DNA from: Eucalyptus grandis
Lineage: Eukaryota; Streptophyta; Magnoliopsida; Myrtales; Myrtaceae
Reading direction: 5' to 3'
Length of the DNA stretch: 64,000 nucleotides
Assembly: GCF_016545825.1 (NCBI RefSeq)
Contig: NC_052614.1
Coordinates: 56,427,864-56,491,863, forward strand
Shown: positions 1 through 9,525 of the stretch, in pieces
Layout: each line of letters starts with the position of its first letter
Position numbering within the stretch: position 1 is the first letter of the stretch
Position numbers and translations under genes: made by a program
The notes under the pieces: model-generated
The model's input: the letters and a program-made list of their open reading frames with translations, nothing else
The model's database searches: none
Told to the model about the DNA's origin: nothing

Positions 1-60
1 GCTTTGAACACAAAGAGTTTGCAGCTAAAAAAGAAAGAAAAAGGATTGGTAAAAAAATTG

Positions 61-192
61 TTTTTTTTTTTTTGTGTGGCAAACTTGTTGCCATTTCCAG
101 GGATCGAACCCTGGTCGTTCTCGGACCCTTTCATTCCCCATGCCAGCAGGCCGAGGCGCTGGTGGTGTCCTCAGGCATTTCCTTTTTTTTTT
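61..192 (-). mobile_element. tRNA-derived SINE (minus strand)
   Basis: Read on the minus strand, this short element carries a Pol III B-box-like sequence (GGTTCGATCCC, inside 99-113) and a weaker A-box-like stretch about 33 bases upstream (133-147). It ends in an A-tract, seen here as T at 61-73. The pentamer AATTG stands at 56-60 and again at 193-197, consistent with a target-site duplication. Such elements are mobilised by LINE machinery and encode nothing. It sits downstream of the integrase gene in the 3' part of the surrounding Ty3/gypsy element. The second T-tract (183-192) makes the exact 5' end uncertain. Confidence 0.6.
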
Positions 193-341
193 AATTGAAC
201 CGACACTTTCAACACGTCGATATACCAATCAAATGAATTCGATATGTGTATGGAACATGGCCTACTTCTCATCTCATTCAATCCATTCCCGCACACAATT
301 TCAACGAAGAAATGAGTACCTTGAATTCACAACAAATTCTT

Positions 342-1778
342 TCAAGGGTAATACTTCTTCACAGCATCAGAGTTAACAGGATTAGAAAACTCACGACCAT
401 CCATTTCGTAAGGATTAAGGCACCTCCGGAGTACCCTCTTCACCATATACGGGCCGCTATAATTTGGAGCAAATTTGCCTCCAGGATCAGGAAAAATCGG
501 CAACACTTTTCTTAGAACTAGATCATTCACTTCGAAGTGTCTTGGCCGTACCTTCCGATTGAAAGACTTGGCTACCCTTTGTTGATACGTCTGACCATGG
601 CACAGAGCTTTTAACCTTTTCTCATCAATTAGGTTCAACTGCTCGAACCTTTGTTGTGTCCATTTTGCCTCGGACAATTCCACTTGGGATAAGACTCTCA
701 AAGAGGGGATTTCTACTTCCACAGGGAAGACCGCCTCCATGCCATAAACCAAGGAGAAAGGGGTTGCCCCAGTGGATGTTCGGATCGATGTTCGATACGC
801 CATTAGAGCAAAGGGTAACCTGTCATACCAATCTCGATAATTCTCGGCTGTCTTAGCCAGGATCTTCTTGATGTTCTTATTAGCTGCCTCAACAGCTCCA
901 TTCATTTGCGGGCGATATGGTGATGAATTCAAATGCCTGATTTTGAACTCACTGAACAACTCATCAACGAACTTGTTATTCAGATTTGTCCCATTGTCAG
1001 TGACAATTGCTTCGGGGACACCATAACGGGCGATTATGTCACGCCCAATAAACTTCACAACATTTCGGGCCGTGACATTAGCATATGATGCGGCTTCAAT
1101 CCACTTTGAAAAATAATCTATTGCCACCAATATGAATCGGTGCCCATTTGAAGCTTTGAGATTTATTGGGCCAATCACATCGATCCCCCACATTGAGAAA
1201 GGCCATGGCTCAGATAGCTGGTGTAACTCCGTTGGAGGAACATTTATTTTATCTCCATGAATTTGGCAACGATGGCAACTTCTAACATGTTGTATGCAGT
1301 CACTTTCCAGTGCAAGCCAATAGTAACCTAGTCTCATGATCTTCTTGGCTAACATGTGCCCATTCATGTGTGGGCCGCAAACTCCTTCATGCACTTCTTG
1401 CATGATTTGGGTAGCTTCTGCTTCATCTACGCATCTCAATAAAATTGAATCATAAGATCTCTTATATAAATTCTTACCACTGACGAAGAACTTTGAGGCC
1501 ATCTTCATTATGTATTTTCTATCGGCTGGAGTGCTCCCTTCAGGAAATTCCTGCTTTTGAATATAGTTCATGATGTCGCAATACCATGGCTTATCATCAA
1601 GCTTTTCATTTACGACCATACAATAAGAAGGTTTGGCTAGAACCTCAATTTTCAAAGGTTCAACTTCCAAACCATCAGTAACTTGCAACATAGATGACAA
1701 CGTTGCCAAGGCATCGGCGAACTGATTATGAGATCTAGCCAAGTAGTCAAACGAGATTTCATCGAACTCCTTCACCAA
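342..1778 (-). CDS. Integrase domain of Tat-like pol (with end of second RNase H)
   Basis: An open frame of 478 codons. Its first 50 residues (including FDEISFDYLARSHNQFADAL) are the C-terminal end of the RNase H domain. Next comes an HHCC zinc domain with the cysteine pair CHRC, then the rve catalytic core with WGIDVIGPI (first Asp), VTDNGTN (second Asp) and NGAVEAANK (Glu). A C-terminal region follows with a VLPIFPDPGGKFAPNYSGPY stretch typical of plant gypsy integrases. The core would insert the cDNA copy into host DNA. The catalytic triad is complete. The frame is separated from the upstream RNase H by a shift near 1780-1830, so a full polyprotein cannot be made from this copy. Confidence 0.9.
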   Translation of the reverse strand: MVKEFDEISFDYLARSHNQFADALATLSSMLQVTDGLEVEPLKIEVLAKPSYCMVVNEKLDDKPWYCDIMNYIQKQEFPEGSTPADRKYIMKMASKFFVSGKNLYKRSYDSILLRCVDEAEATQIMQEVHEGVCGPHMNGHMLAKKIMRLGYYWLALESDCIQHVRSCHRCQIHGDKINVPPTELHQLSEPWPFSMWGIDVIGPINLKASNGHRFILVAIDYFSKWIEAASYANVTARNVVKFIGRDIIARYGVPEAIVTDNGTNLNNKFVDELFSEFKIRHLNSSPYRPQMNGAVEAANKNIKKILAKTAENYRDWYDRLPFALMAYRTSIRTSTGATPFSLVYGMEAVFPVEVEIPSLRVLSQVELSEAKWTQQRFEQLNLIDEKRLKALCHGQTYQQRVAKSFNRKVRPRHFEVNDLVLRKVLPIFPDPGGKFAPNYSGPYMVKRVLRRCLNPYEMDGREFSNPVNSDAVKKYYP

Positions 1779-1830
1779 CTCTTCGAGGTACTTATGATAC
1801 GGCAGTAATTTGGCATCCCCGGTCTTCCAT

Positions 1831-2334
1831 TCACCTACGATGCGGGAGTATGATCAGTGCAGAATCTCCATATACTTTCAATTTGGCCACTCCCATTTCA
1901 ATTGCGGCTTGAAGTCTGAGAATACAAGCTTCGTATTCAGCTATATTGTTAGTGCATGGAAATATTAGCTTCGCAGCTACTGGGTGGTGTTGTCCGTCTG
2001 GGGATATCAGTACTGCCCCAGTACCAGAACCAGACAAGTTCACAGCTCCATCAAAGAACATAGACCATGCATCCTCATTTATGGCCAAAATACGATCATC
2101 CAAAGGACAATCATCATCATTCAAGATTCTAGGATTCTCAGCCAATATATCAGCAATTACTCGGCCTTTAACTGATTTTTGTGGCATGAACTGTACGTCA
2201 AATTCAGAAATCAAGACCTGCCATTTGGCTAGCTTACCCACCAAAGCTGGTTGAGTAAATAAATACTTGATGGGATCGTTCTCAGTCACGAGAAACGTCT
2301 GGTAATGCAAGGTGTACTGTCGCAGTCTATGCAA
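1831..2334 (-). pseudogene. RNase H region of Tat-like pol: end of first and start of second (aRNH) domain
   Basis: The 167-codon frame begins inside the first RNase H (HRLRQYTLHYQTFLVTEND) and continues through the connecting segment into a second RNase H. The second domain shows MFFDGAVNLSGSGTGAVL (first Asp), NIAEYEACILRLQAA (Glu) and KVYGDSALI (Asp). Two RNase H domains in series before integrase are characteristic of Tat-clade elements, which carry an additional archaeal-type RNase H. The frame ends at an early stop; the rest of the domain is continued in the frame read at the start of the integrase entry. The enzyme would remove RNA from RNA:DNA hybrids during reverse transcription. Confidence 0.8.
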
Positions 2335-2453
2335 TACCCATACTAACGCAGCACAAGTTTTTTCAGCATCAGAATATTTCAGCTCCGAGACAGTGAACTT
2401 TTTACTCAGGTAATAAATGGCCCATTCCTTCTAATCCACGGGACTTTTCTGAG

Positions 2454-3728
2454 CTAACATCGCACCGAGTGATCACTATGAATTGTGAGGTACAAAATCA
2501 AAGGATGCCTCGATATTGGTGGGACAAGGACTGGCGGATTCATCAAATATTGCTTCAGCTTATCGAACGCCTCTCGACATTCATCATTCCACTCAACTTG
2601 TACGTTTTTCCTCAAGAGTTTGAAGAATGGCTTAGTGGTCTCAGAGAGTTGGGAAATGAATCGTGCAATGTAATTCAGTCTCCCTAGGAGACTCCGGACC
2701 TCCTTCACTGTCGACGGAGGTTGCAATTCACATATTGCCTTGGCTTTAGATGGGTCAATCTCGATCCCTTTGCTACTCACCATAAACCCAAGTAATTTTC
2801 CTGATGTTGCCCCGAACACGCACTTGGCAGGGTTTAAACGGAGTTTGAATTCACGAAGCCGATCAAATAACTTTTGAGGGTTCCAACATGACTTTTCCCA
2901 TGCCGGGTTTTTGCAATCATATCGTCAACATATACCTCGATTTCTTCATGCATCATGTCATGGAACAACGTAACCATGGCTCGTTGGTAAGTTGCCCCTG
3001 CATTTTTGAGTCCGAATGGCATGACCTTATAATGAAAGGTTCCCCACGAGGTGATAAATGATGTCTTCTCTTTGTCTTCCTCCTTCATTCTTATCTGATT
3101 GTAGCCAGAAAAACCATCCATGAAAGAGAATAATTCAAATCCGGCAGTACTATCCACGAGAACATCGATATGTGGCAATGGGAAGTCGTCTTTTGGGCTG
3201 GCCTTATTCAGATCCCGATAATCAACACACACTCGGACTCGACCATCCTTCTTCATGACCGGTACTATGTTGGCCACCCATTCGGTATTGCGAGACTTCA
3301 ATGAATCCCACTTTGAGGAGTTTCATTACCTCCTCTTCTATCTTCTTCGAGAGCTCCGGTTTAGTCCTTCGAAGCTTATACTTCTTAGGGTGCATGTTTG
3401 GATTAGTGGGTAAACAATGTTCCACAATTGAATCTAAACCTGGCATATCAGCATATGTCCAAGCAAAGATATCCAGATATTCTTTTAGCAACTGAGTCAG
3501 GTGCTTGGCCTCATCTTTGGGAAGATTTGCCCCGATTTTTATTTCTTTAGGATCCTCGTCATCACTCAAATTGATGGTGACGGTTTGCTCGGAGGTGAGC
3601 ACTTTGGGTTTTTCATGATGCTCCCAACTTTGTTGTACTTCAATGGAGTCACCATTTGGATCATCCAGGTCATCACTATCACCGCTCATTGCATTGGATT
3701 GGACCATTTTCTCCTCCTTTCCCGCCAT
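2454..3728 (-). pseudogene. Reverse transcriptase and first RNase H of Tat-like pol, frameshifted
   Basis: Three consecutive minus-strand frames (3728-3222, 3301-2834, 2819-2454) make up one RT. The first has the N-terminal finger region (KYKLRRTKPELSKKIEEEV). The second holds VCVDYRDLNKASPKDDFPLP, the FMDGFSGYNQI motif, MPFGLKNAGATYQRAM and the catalytic YVDDM. The third has the thumb/connection (GFMVSSKGIEIDP, RSLLGRLNYIARFI) leading to the first RNase H. At least two frameshifts (near 3280 and 2880) separate them, and a stop lies before 2454. The product would copy the genomic RNA into cDNA. Sequence between the frames is continuous, so this is decay by small indels, not a large deletion. 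Confidence 0.85.
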
Positions 3729-4247
3729 AAGGCTGCTCCCGAAACATAAAATGGATAGTTCGGGAAAGACAAACGAGGGCTAAACGGCATGGATTTCTTA
3801 TCTATTTTTTCAAAAAATTTCGAATTTTTTTTTCAAATTATTTAAAAAATTTTGGCAAAACATTTTTGGAAAAGCTTTTTGTCACGAGGAAGCATGATGA
3901 AGCCCAGGCCTCAGAATTCTCCTTGGATTTTTCTTTTCTTTCATCGGTTGGATATCATCAACGGGCTGGTTTGGTATACCCCATCATGCCCTCAAAATAA
4001 AACTTGTAATTGTAATTGATATTCATCAACCAAATTACATTTATTGGATGGAAAGTACGACAATCAAAGTGAAATGAAACCCAAACGATATGCGACAATC
4101 AAAGCGAAATAAAACCCTATTAAGCAAACCCTAGAAAACATCCATTCCTGACAAACGATATGCAAAATACGATAAGCAAACCCTAGAAAACATCAAATCC
4201 TAAAAGCGATAAGATTCCCACGCGGGGAGTGCGGAAAAGTAAATGTG
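3729..4247 (-). other. Non-coding segment between G-patch-like region and RT; candidate Ogre-type intron
   Basis: About 0.5 kb with stops in all minus-strand frames, AT-richer than its flanks, lying exactly between the protease/G-patch segment and the start of RT. Ogre elements are known to have an intron between their gag-pro part and their RT-integrase part. On the minus strand a GTAACA follows the upstream frame closely, and a GCAG lies just before the ATG of the downstream frame near 3728. The splice sites are an inference; the absence of coding and the position are seen directly. Confidence 0.45.
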
Positions 4248-4817
4248 TTACTCTTGTGGGCCAGCACCCATTTCCTCCGATGGTTCTTCGTCAATGGCAC
4301 CTATAAGGAGATCATCGAATAGGGTCGTGATCCCTTCCATCTCATTATCTGGATCCTCTGTCTTTGAAGTTGTCGGGTCATCCATGCAGCTCCATCCATC
4401 GGGTACGATACCTCGGGTGGCGATCACTCCTCCTTCATCATGCATCATTCTAGCAGGGCCGGGGAATGTCTCGCGGATATCAAGGAGTAATGAGTCTTTC
4501 TTCTCTTGCTCATGTCCTCCACCTCTTCCGTGGTACCCTAATCCGGCGGAACGAGACCTTCGAGGGGCTTCAATAGGATTCCGAATACCTTGTTCTTTTT
4601 TACCAAGTCCACGGCCAGGAATAAAGCCATTTCCAACCATCACTCTTGCTACCATAACGCTGCATTTGACACATCGGATGGGTGCTGTCGATCCTCGAGA
4701 TGCATGAATAGTGGATACAAGCTCAAACGATTGGTAGCTCGACTCCTCCCTATGTTCGGCTCGACATAGGGATAGCCGTCTCATGATAGATCCGATGATC
4801 CTCCTCGCCATGAACAA
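4248..4817 (-). CDS. G-patch-like segment between protease and RT
   Basis: A 189-codon frame that follows the protease. Near residues 60-80 it contains MVGNGFIPGRGLGKKEQGI, a glycine-rich pattern matching the G-patch motif (an RNA-processing-protein motif) that many Tat-type plant elements carry between protease and RT. The rest is charged and poorly conserved, ending in an acidic tail. It overlaps the protease frame by about 70 bases in another register. Its function in the element is not established; G-patch motifs generally bind RNA or RNA helicases. Confidence 0.6.
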   Translation of the reverse strand: MFMARRIIGSIMRRLSLCRAEHREESSYQSFELVSTIHASRGSTAPIRCVKCSVMVARVMVGNGFIPGRGLGKKEQGIRNPIEAPRRSRSAGLGYHGRGGGHEQEKKDSLLLDIRETFPGPARMMHDEGGVIATRGIVPDGWSCMDDPTTSKTEDPDNEMEGITTLFDDLLIGAIDEEPSEEMGAGPQE

Positions 4818-5569
4818 TGACTAGCTTTCCTTCGACAACAAATTTCACACTTTGGTGGAGACTTGATGGCACAGCTCCAGCAGTATGAATCCAAGGACGC
4901 CCTAATAGGAAATTGAATGCGGTAGGAATGTCCATCACCTGGAAAAGGACGTTGAACATCACCGACCCTATTTGCGAGATCAAGGTGGGTCTCCCTATCA
5001 CCTCCTTTCTCGTGCCATCAAAAGCTCGGACGGAGGTCTTTGCAGCACTTATTTTTGAAGGATCTATTTTCAGGCGGTGAAGAGTCGCCAATGGACAGAT
5101 ATTCAAGGCGAGATCCATTATCAATGAGTACTCGAGCCACATGTGAAGCCTTGCACTTGACGGATATATATAATGCCTTAGTATGTCCCCTCCCCTCGAG
5201 AGGGAATTCTTCATCATAAAAGGCTATTAAATCCTTAAGAAGAATCGATCCTACAAATTCCTCCAACCTGTTTACCTCGATCGTCTCTGGTACACGAACT
5301 TCGCTTAGAACCTTCATTAGAGACTTTTGATGTGTAGGAGATGTTTGCAAGAGTTCAAGTAAAGAGATCTGAGCAGGCAATTTCCGCAACTGGTCGACCA
5401 CGTTATACTCACTTGCTTTGATTATAGCTAGAAATTCTTTGGCCTCTTCGTCAGTAACTGGCTTTGCAAGTTGGGCATTAGCTTGAGCATAGGTCCGACC
5501 AGACCTTGTAATCAGGTCAACATCTAGCTCATATGACCAAGGGACTCGCTTTGTTATCCTTGTACTCAT
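4750..5569 (-). pseudogene. Tat-type aspartic protease, frameshifted
   Basis: The frame 5569-5018 carries an N-terminal linker and the active-site strand VARVLIDNGSRLEYLSIG. The DNGS form of the active site is the one used by Tat-type elements. After that the reading shifts. The continuation lies in the frame 5217-4750, with the middle and C-terminal strands (VMFNVLFQVMDIPTAFNFLL, GRPWIHTAGAVPSSLHQ). The break is near 5060-5110. The enzyme would cleave the element's polyprotein. Gag, the linker and protease are arranged in order with no intervening long non-coding DNA. Confidence 0.75.
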
Positions 5570-5832
5570 ACAAACTGGGGCATCTCAATAATTATTTCTT
5601 CATCAGTTGAAGGCACTTCCACTATCAGTCCTTCATGGTCGGAGGCGTCCTCAAGTGGGGGCATGTCCTCGATCAATGGATCTGGTTCGCTCTTTTCAGC
5701 ACTTAGCTTAGCAAATTCTTTCTCCCAATCAATGACGACTTCGGAGATAGTTGACACTATTCCAGCTTGGTCAGCATACACGATCATGCCAGCCTTAACC
5801 ATTTCTTGAACCCTTTTCTTCATGGTAGGCAA
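5566..5832 (-). CDS. Linker region between gag and protease
   Basis: An 88-codon frame between gag and protease, overlapping the protease frame by four bases. It is highly acidic in its second half (EPDPLIEDMPPLEDASDHEG). It begins with a short segment, MKKRVQEMVKAGMIVYADQA, of a kind seen at gag-pro junctions of Tat-type elements. It is most likely a continuous part of the original gag-pro frame separated by stops near 5833-5878, not an independent gene. Confidence 0.5.
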   Translation of the reverse strand: MPTMKKRVQEMVKAGMIVYADQAGIVSTISEVVIDWEKEFAKLSAEKSEPDPLIEDMPPLEDASDHEGLIVEVPSTDEEIIIEMPQFV

Positions 5833-5878
5833 AGGAGGATTCTCATCTGTCGGATAGTAACCAACTCTAACTAATCCG

Positions 5879-7318
5879 CTATAGATATCTTTGACACACC
5901 TTCAAGTTCATCTTTTTGCCAGCATTGAACTCAAAGATTGCATTCACGTTTCCCTGATGTTCCGGCAACGGATTCTTCTTGACATTCGGTTGGGTGGTAC
6001 GGAAAGAAAATGACTTAGTATCCAACAAATTTTGGATCTTGTGCTTCAAAGTCAAACATTCATCAGTTGAATGGCCGACTTCTCCCATATGATACTCACT
6101 TTTTTTGGAGGGATCATAGTTGGAGAATTTTTCAGCATTGGGCCGCTTTGGTTTGTGGGAGATCAATCCCTTCTTTTGGAGTATTGGCAGGACCTGAGAT
6201 AGAGGGCCAGGAAGAGGAGAGAATTGCCTTTTGGTGAATTGCCGCGGTGCAGGCACTTGGCCTTCATCTTGCTGATTCCCAGGGACACGAACCATCTGAG
6301 GCTTACTAGGGGTTGGTTGCGCATATGCAACATTGATTTCAGTGGTCGGTTCTTTGTCTTTCTTCATGGTGAACCTTTTGCCTTGATGAGTCGGTTCATT
6401 GAACCATCCATCCCTTAGCCCCATTTCGATCTGTTCACCCACTGGGATAAGTTGGTTGAAGTTCTCAACGTATGTGCTAGCCATCCGGTTACGGAACTCA
6501 TACGGGAGAGTCTTGACGAACAACTTCATCAACTCCTTGTTTGTAGGCTCAGGAGTGATTTGAGCTGCCAAGTTTCGCCACCTTATAGCATACTCCTTAA
6601 ATGACTCACTTTTCTTCTTCTCCATCCGCTCAAGATCTTCTCGGGAAGGTGCAATGTCCATGTTGAACTTATATTGCTTTAGGAAAGCGTCAGCCACATC
6701 ATTCCAGGTGTCGAGAAGGTTTACATTTTTTATTATGTACCAGTTGAGTGCGGGCCCAGTCAAGCTTGCATGAAACGATTGGATCATGAGCGGCTCGTTC
6801 TTGACGTATTGGGCCATGCGTACGTGGTACATCTGCAAATGAGCCTTTCGGCAGGAAGTACCATCGTATTTCTCGAACTCCGGCATCTTAAACTTCTTCG
6901 GCATTTTGACTTTCTCATAAACCGACAAGTCGAACGGGAGTGAATTCCGTGACTCTTGCAATTGTTTCGGTTTTTCTTCAAGTTTGGCGAAGCGTTCATC
7001 TTGCTCCGCCTTAGGGACATTGTCGGGCTTAGCCTTTTTGGCTGTGACGAACAATGGGTCATCTTCCAGCTCAGGCATGTCGTCATCACCCATATGGGCC
7101 TTGTCCGTCTGCTTTGGGACTACTATCTCGGGGAGAGTGGGCGCAAGAGTCTGATTCACTTGGAGGGATTGCATTTGATTTGTCATAAGTTGCATAGAGG
7201 TGAGCAACTGCTGGATTTGGTTTTCCATGGCGGTCATACGATCATGCATTTCGGTTTGGTCGGCCATTTTTGCTCTTGATCGTGTAATGATAGGCGAACG
7301 TGGAGGATCCGTTATCAC
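5879..7318 (-). CDS. Gag protein of Tat-like element
   Basis: An intact 479-codon frame. Residues about 20-65 are a coiled coil (MHDRMTAMENQIQQLLTSMQ). Residues about 150-300 are the plant retrotransposon gag domain, with ALNWYIIKNVNLLDTWNDVA and ESFKEYAIRWRNLAAQITP. A C-terminal zinc-finger-like site reads SEYHMGEVGHSTDECLTLKH; related elements have Cys at the first position, so one zinc ligand appears lost to Ser here. The protein would package the RNA into virus-like particles in the cytoplasm. The start is the first ATG, about 200 bases downstream of ORF1. The next frame begins about 50 bases after its stop. Confidence 0.85.
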   Translation of the reverse strand: MITDPPRSPIITRSRAKMADQTEMHDRMTAMENQIQQLLTSMQLMTNQMQSLQVNQTLAPTLPEIVVPKQTDKAHMGDDDMPELEDDPLFVTAKKAKPDNVPKAEQDERFAKLEEKPKQLQESRNSLPFDLSVYEKVKMPKKFKMPEFEKYDGTSCRKAHLQMYHVRMAQYVKNEPLMIQSFHASLTGPALNWYIIKNVNLLDTWNDVADAFLKQYKFNMDIAPSREDLERMEKKKSESFKEYAIRWRNLAAQITPEPTNKELMKLFVKTLPYEFRNRMASTYVENFNQLIPVGEQIEMGLRDGWFNEPTHQGKRFTMKKDKEPTTEINVAYAQPTPSKPQMVRVPGNQQDEGQVPAPRQFTKRQFSPLPGPLSQVLPILQKKGLISHKPKRPNAEKFSNYDPSKKSEYHMGEVGHSTDECLTLKHKIQNLLDTKSFSFRTTQPNVKKNPLPEHQGNVNAIFEFNAGKKMNLKVCQRYL

Positions 7319-7518
7319 CTAATTTGAAAAAAAGGAATACACATAAGCATTTCGTATAAAACATGCCGGTCCATGACGAAAGTCTAACTGCTTTTATTTA
7401 TGAAATTGTTTGACATTGACAAGGCAAAAAACTAATCAAGTAAAAAGACTCAACTTCCTAAATATTAAGCTTAAAGTAAAAAGACTAAATAGATTCAAGC
7501 CACTTTATTTGGCCCGAT

Positions 7519-8826
7519 CTATAAACAATCGGGAAGCCAACGCTCGACGTAATTGCCTCTTCTCCTTAGCGTCCTTCTTGGCTTGCTTCTCAAGTTCTTC
7601 AATCTTCCTTTTGTGACGATTAAGCTCGCTTGTCGAGTGGGCTTTTCAGTCACATCCGGCACTTTTGGGAGAAACTTAGTTGGGATCTTGTGCTGACGGA
7701 TGTACCGAGCCGTGGCATAGTAAATCTTTTCCTTCCCCTCAAGCTCATCTTCAGGCAAGCTCAATTTTTGTTCGTGACATGCGAGCCAAGCTTGTTCGAT
7801 ATAACGAAGCTGCTTTTTGTGATCATCATCCTTGGCAGTGAATCGGACTTGGAACAAACCCAGCTTAAGAGGGGGCGGTAGATCCTGCACCACTCGATAT
7901 TGACGGGCCACTCGAAGTGGGTAGTAGGAAGTGGCACCAGTAATCCCCAATAGCGGGATCGGCTTATTATCGCCATGAGAGAGACATGCCTTGGAGACTT
8001 GGAACCATTTAGCATGCCATAGGAAAATCTTGGTATTCGGATTTTTCAAAAATTTGACCCATTTTGAGAAAGAAAGATTTGGAGTTCGATCTTGATGATT
8101 TTTGAACACCTCGATGGGATGATGGGAATCGGTGAGATTAATAATTTTCATGCGAATATCGATCCTACTCATATGAGAAAAGAACCAGATTTGTAAAAGC
8201 TCAATTGGCGCACGAAAAGTTTTATCTTCATTTTCCTTAAATCGGGTGAGTGACAAGAATGTTTCAGCTAAAATAGTGTTGACAAAACTAATCCCGGCAC
8301 ATACTTGTTTGACCACCCATGTGACAGAAGGATTAATGGCGCCTTTACGAAGAGGAAAAACAATAAACCCGAAGAAGGCTAGAAGGAAAATCTTACTTTT
8401 TAAAAGAGTGTCAGCATTAACAAAACTCTGATCCAGGAAGGAGAAAGGACATGCATGACAATTATCTTTTAACACTCTTTTTATTTGATTCTTATCCATC
8501 CTAAGGAAGTCAGACAAAATTGATTCAGGCTCTAATCCAAGGGGTGGGCTTATTAATTCCAATTCCAAAGGTTTTCCTATGGCAATGCTATATTCTTCCA
8601 GAGTCGGGGTCAACTCGTGCTTACCAAATATGAATGTTGATGTTTGTGGGCACCAGAAATGAGCAAGTGCTTGCATGACGCCGCTTTGGACATCGATGTC
8701 AAGGAGGGGAACAAGGCGACCAAGTCTACTTTCCACATAGCTTTGACCATCATTGCCAAGACGATCCCACCATGATTTGAGTTCAACCTTTGGTGCAGGC
8801 ATGAATCGAATGTCGGACCTTCCCAT
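7519..8826 (-). CDS. ORF1 upstream of gag, DUF7745 / plant-mobile-domain-like
   Basis: An intact 435-codon frame between the 5' leader and gag. The N-terminal part (WWDRLGNDGQSYVESRLGRL, then QALAHFWCPQTSTFIFGKHE, LTPTLEEYSIAIGKPL) has the pattern of the plant-specific domain annotated as DUF7745, related to plant mobile domain proteins. These occur both as host proteins and inside retrotransposons. The C-terminal part is basic with heptad-like spacing (RHKIPTKFLPKVP onward). Ogre-type elements are known for an additional ORF1 in just this position, of unknown function. The ATG chosen is the first in frame. The frame is as well preserved as gag, which argues that it was part of the element when it moved. 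Confidence 0.75.
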   Translation of the reverse strand: MGRSDIRFMPAPKVELKSWWDRLGNDGQSYVESRLGRLVPLLDIDVQSGVMQALAHFWCPQTSTFIFGKHELTPTLEEYSIAIGKPLELELISPPLGLEPESILSDFLRMDKNQIKRVLKDNCHACPFSFLDQSFVNADTLLKSKIFLLAFFGFIVFPLRKGAINPSVTWVVKQVCAGISFVNTILAETFLSLTRFKENEDKTFRAPIELLQIWFFSHMSRIDIRMKIINLTDSHHPIEVFKNHQDRTPNLSFSKWVKFLKNPNTKIFLWHAKWFQVSKACLSHGDNKPIPLLGITGATSYYPLRVARQYRVVQDLPPPLKLGLFQVRFTAKDDDHKKQLRYIEQAWLACHEQKLSLPEDELEGKEKIYYATARYIRQHKIPTKFLPKVPDVTEKPTRQASLIVTKGRLKNLRSKPRRTLRRRGNYVERWLPDCL

Positions 8827-9503
8827 TGTTTATAGACCAAGACTCGACCAACCTAATGTCATGGACCGACCAAAGACATAATAAGGTAAGTAAATTGCAA
8901 GAGTAAAGGGTAGAGGACTTACTTTACCAAGCAATCACATAGACAAACACATGAAAAGTGGGGTTCGATTTCTAACTCGGAAGGCTAAGCAAAGTGGAGT
9001 TAAAAGGGTAGGATGACTAGTCGCAGCCTCACGTACTAAATCAAATCCTCTTAACTCCGGCTTAGTCAAGAATGATGCCCCAATGCAGCGCAGTCTCGCG
9101 GGCAGAGGTAAACATTCCTGACACCAAGAAAGAAACTTTCGGGATTGAGTTGGGCAACCTCTACTACGCGGCCTCGCGGTCGAAGTCGTATCCAACTCAA
9201 TACCATCCTAAGTGTCCTAGTGCGGCCCAGGTCCGGCGGCGGGTTGTGTGTGCAATAGTGTAGTGCAAATGCAAGGCATGCACAACAGTTTATATCAAGC
9301 AACACTTCATATGTGAAAGTAAACCATACATTCCGACACCTCTCTGCAAAACAAATGTCAACAAACACTTCCCCTTATACCTCCCATCCTGCAAGAACAT
9401 TTAACACCTTAAATGTTAGGGACGTACCTGGGATCCTCGATGCCAAACAAAAATATTTTTTCAAAAGAAAATTGGTCTAAGTCCACTTAGAGTTTCAACT
9501 CAA
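8827..9503 (-). other. 5' leader of the Tat-like element
   Basis: About 0.7 kb between the primer-binding site and the ORF1 start. It has only short unconserved frames and no recognised gene. It would hold the packaging and dimerisation signals of the genomic RNA, which cannot be recognised by eye. Confidence 0.5.
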
Positions 9504-9522
9504 GTCCCCAGCGGAGTCGCCA
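9504..9522 (-). promoter_or_regulatory. Primer-binding site (tRNA-Arg type)
   Basis: On the minus strand TGGCGACTCCGCTGGGGAC begins three bases after the LTR terminal CA. The leading TGG matches the CCA end of a tRNA. Ogre/Tat elements are described as priming from tRNA-Arg, and this sequence is of that kind; the exact tRNA is inferred. Confidence 0.75.
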
Positions 9523-9525
9523 AGC

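Noticed and set aside
99..147. tRNA gene suggested by the B-box-like GGTTCGATCCC
   Set aside because: No cloverleaf can be formed and an A-tail and flanking duplication are present, so it is a SINE.
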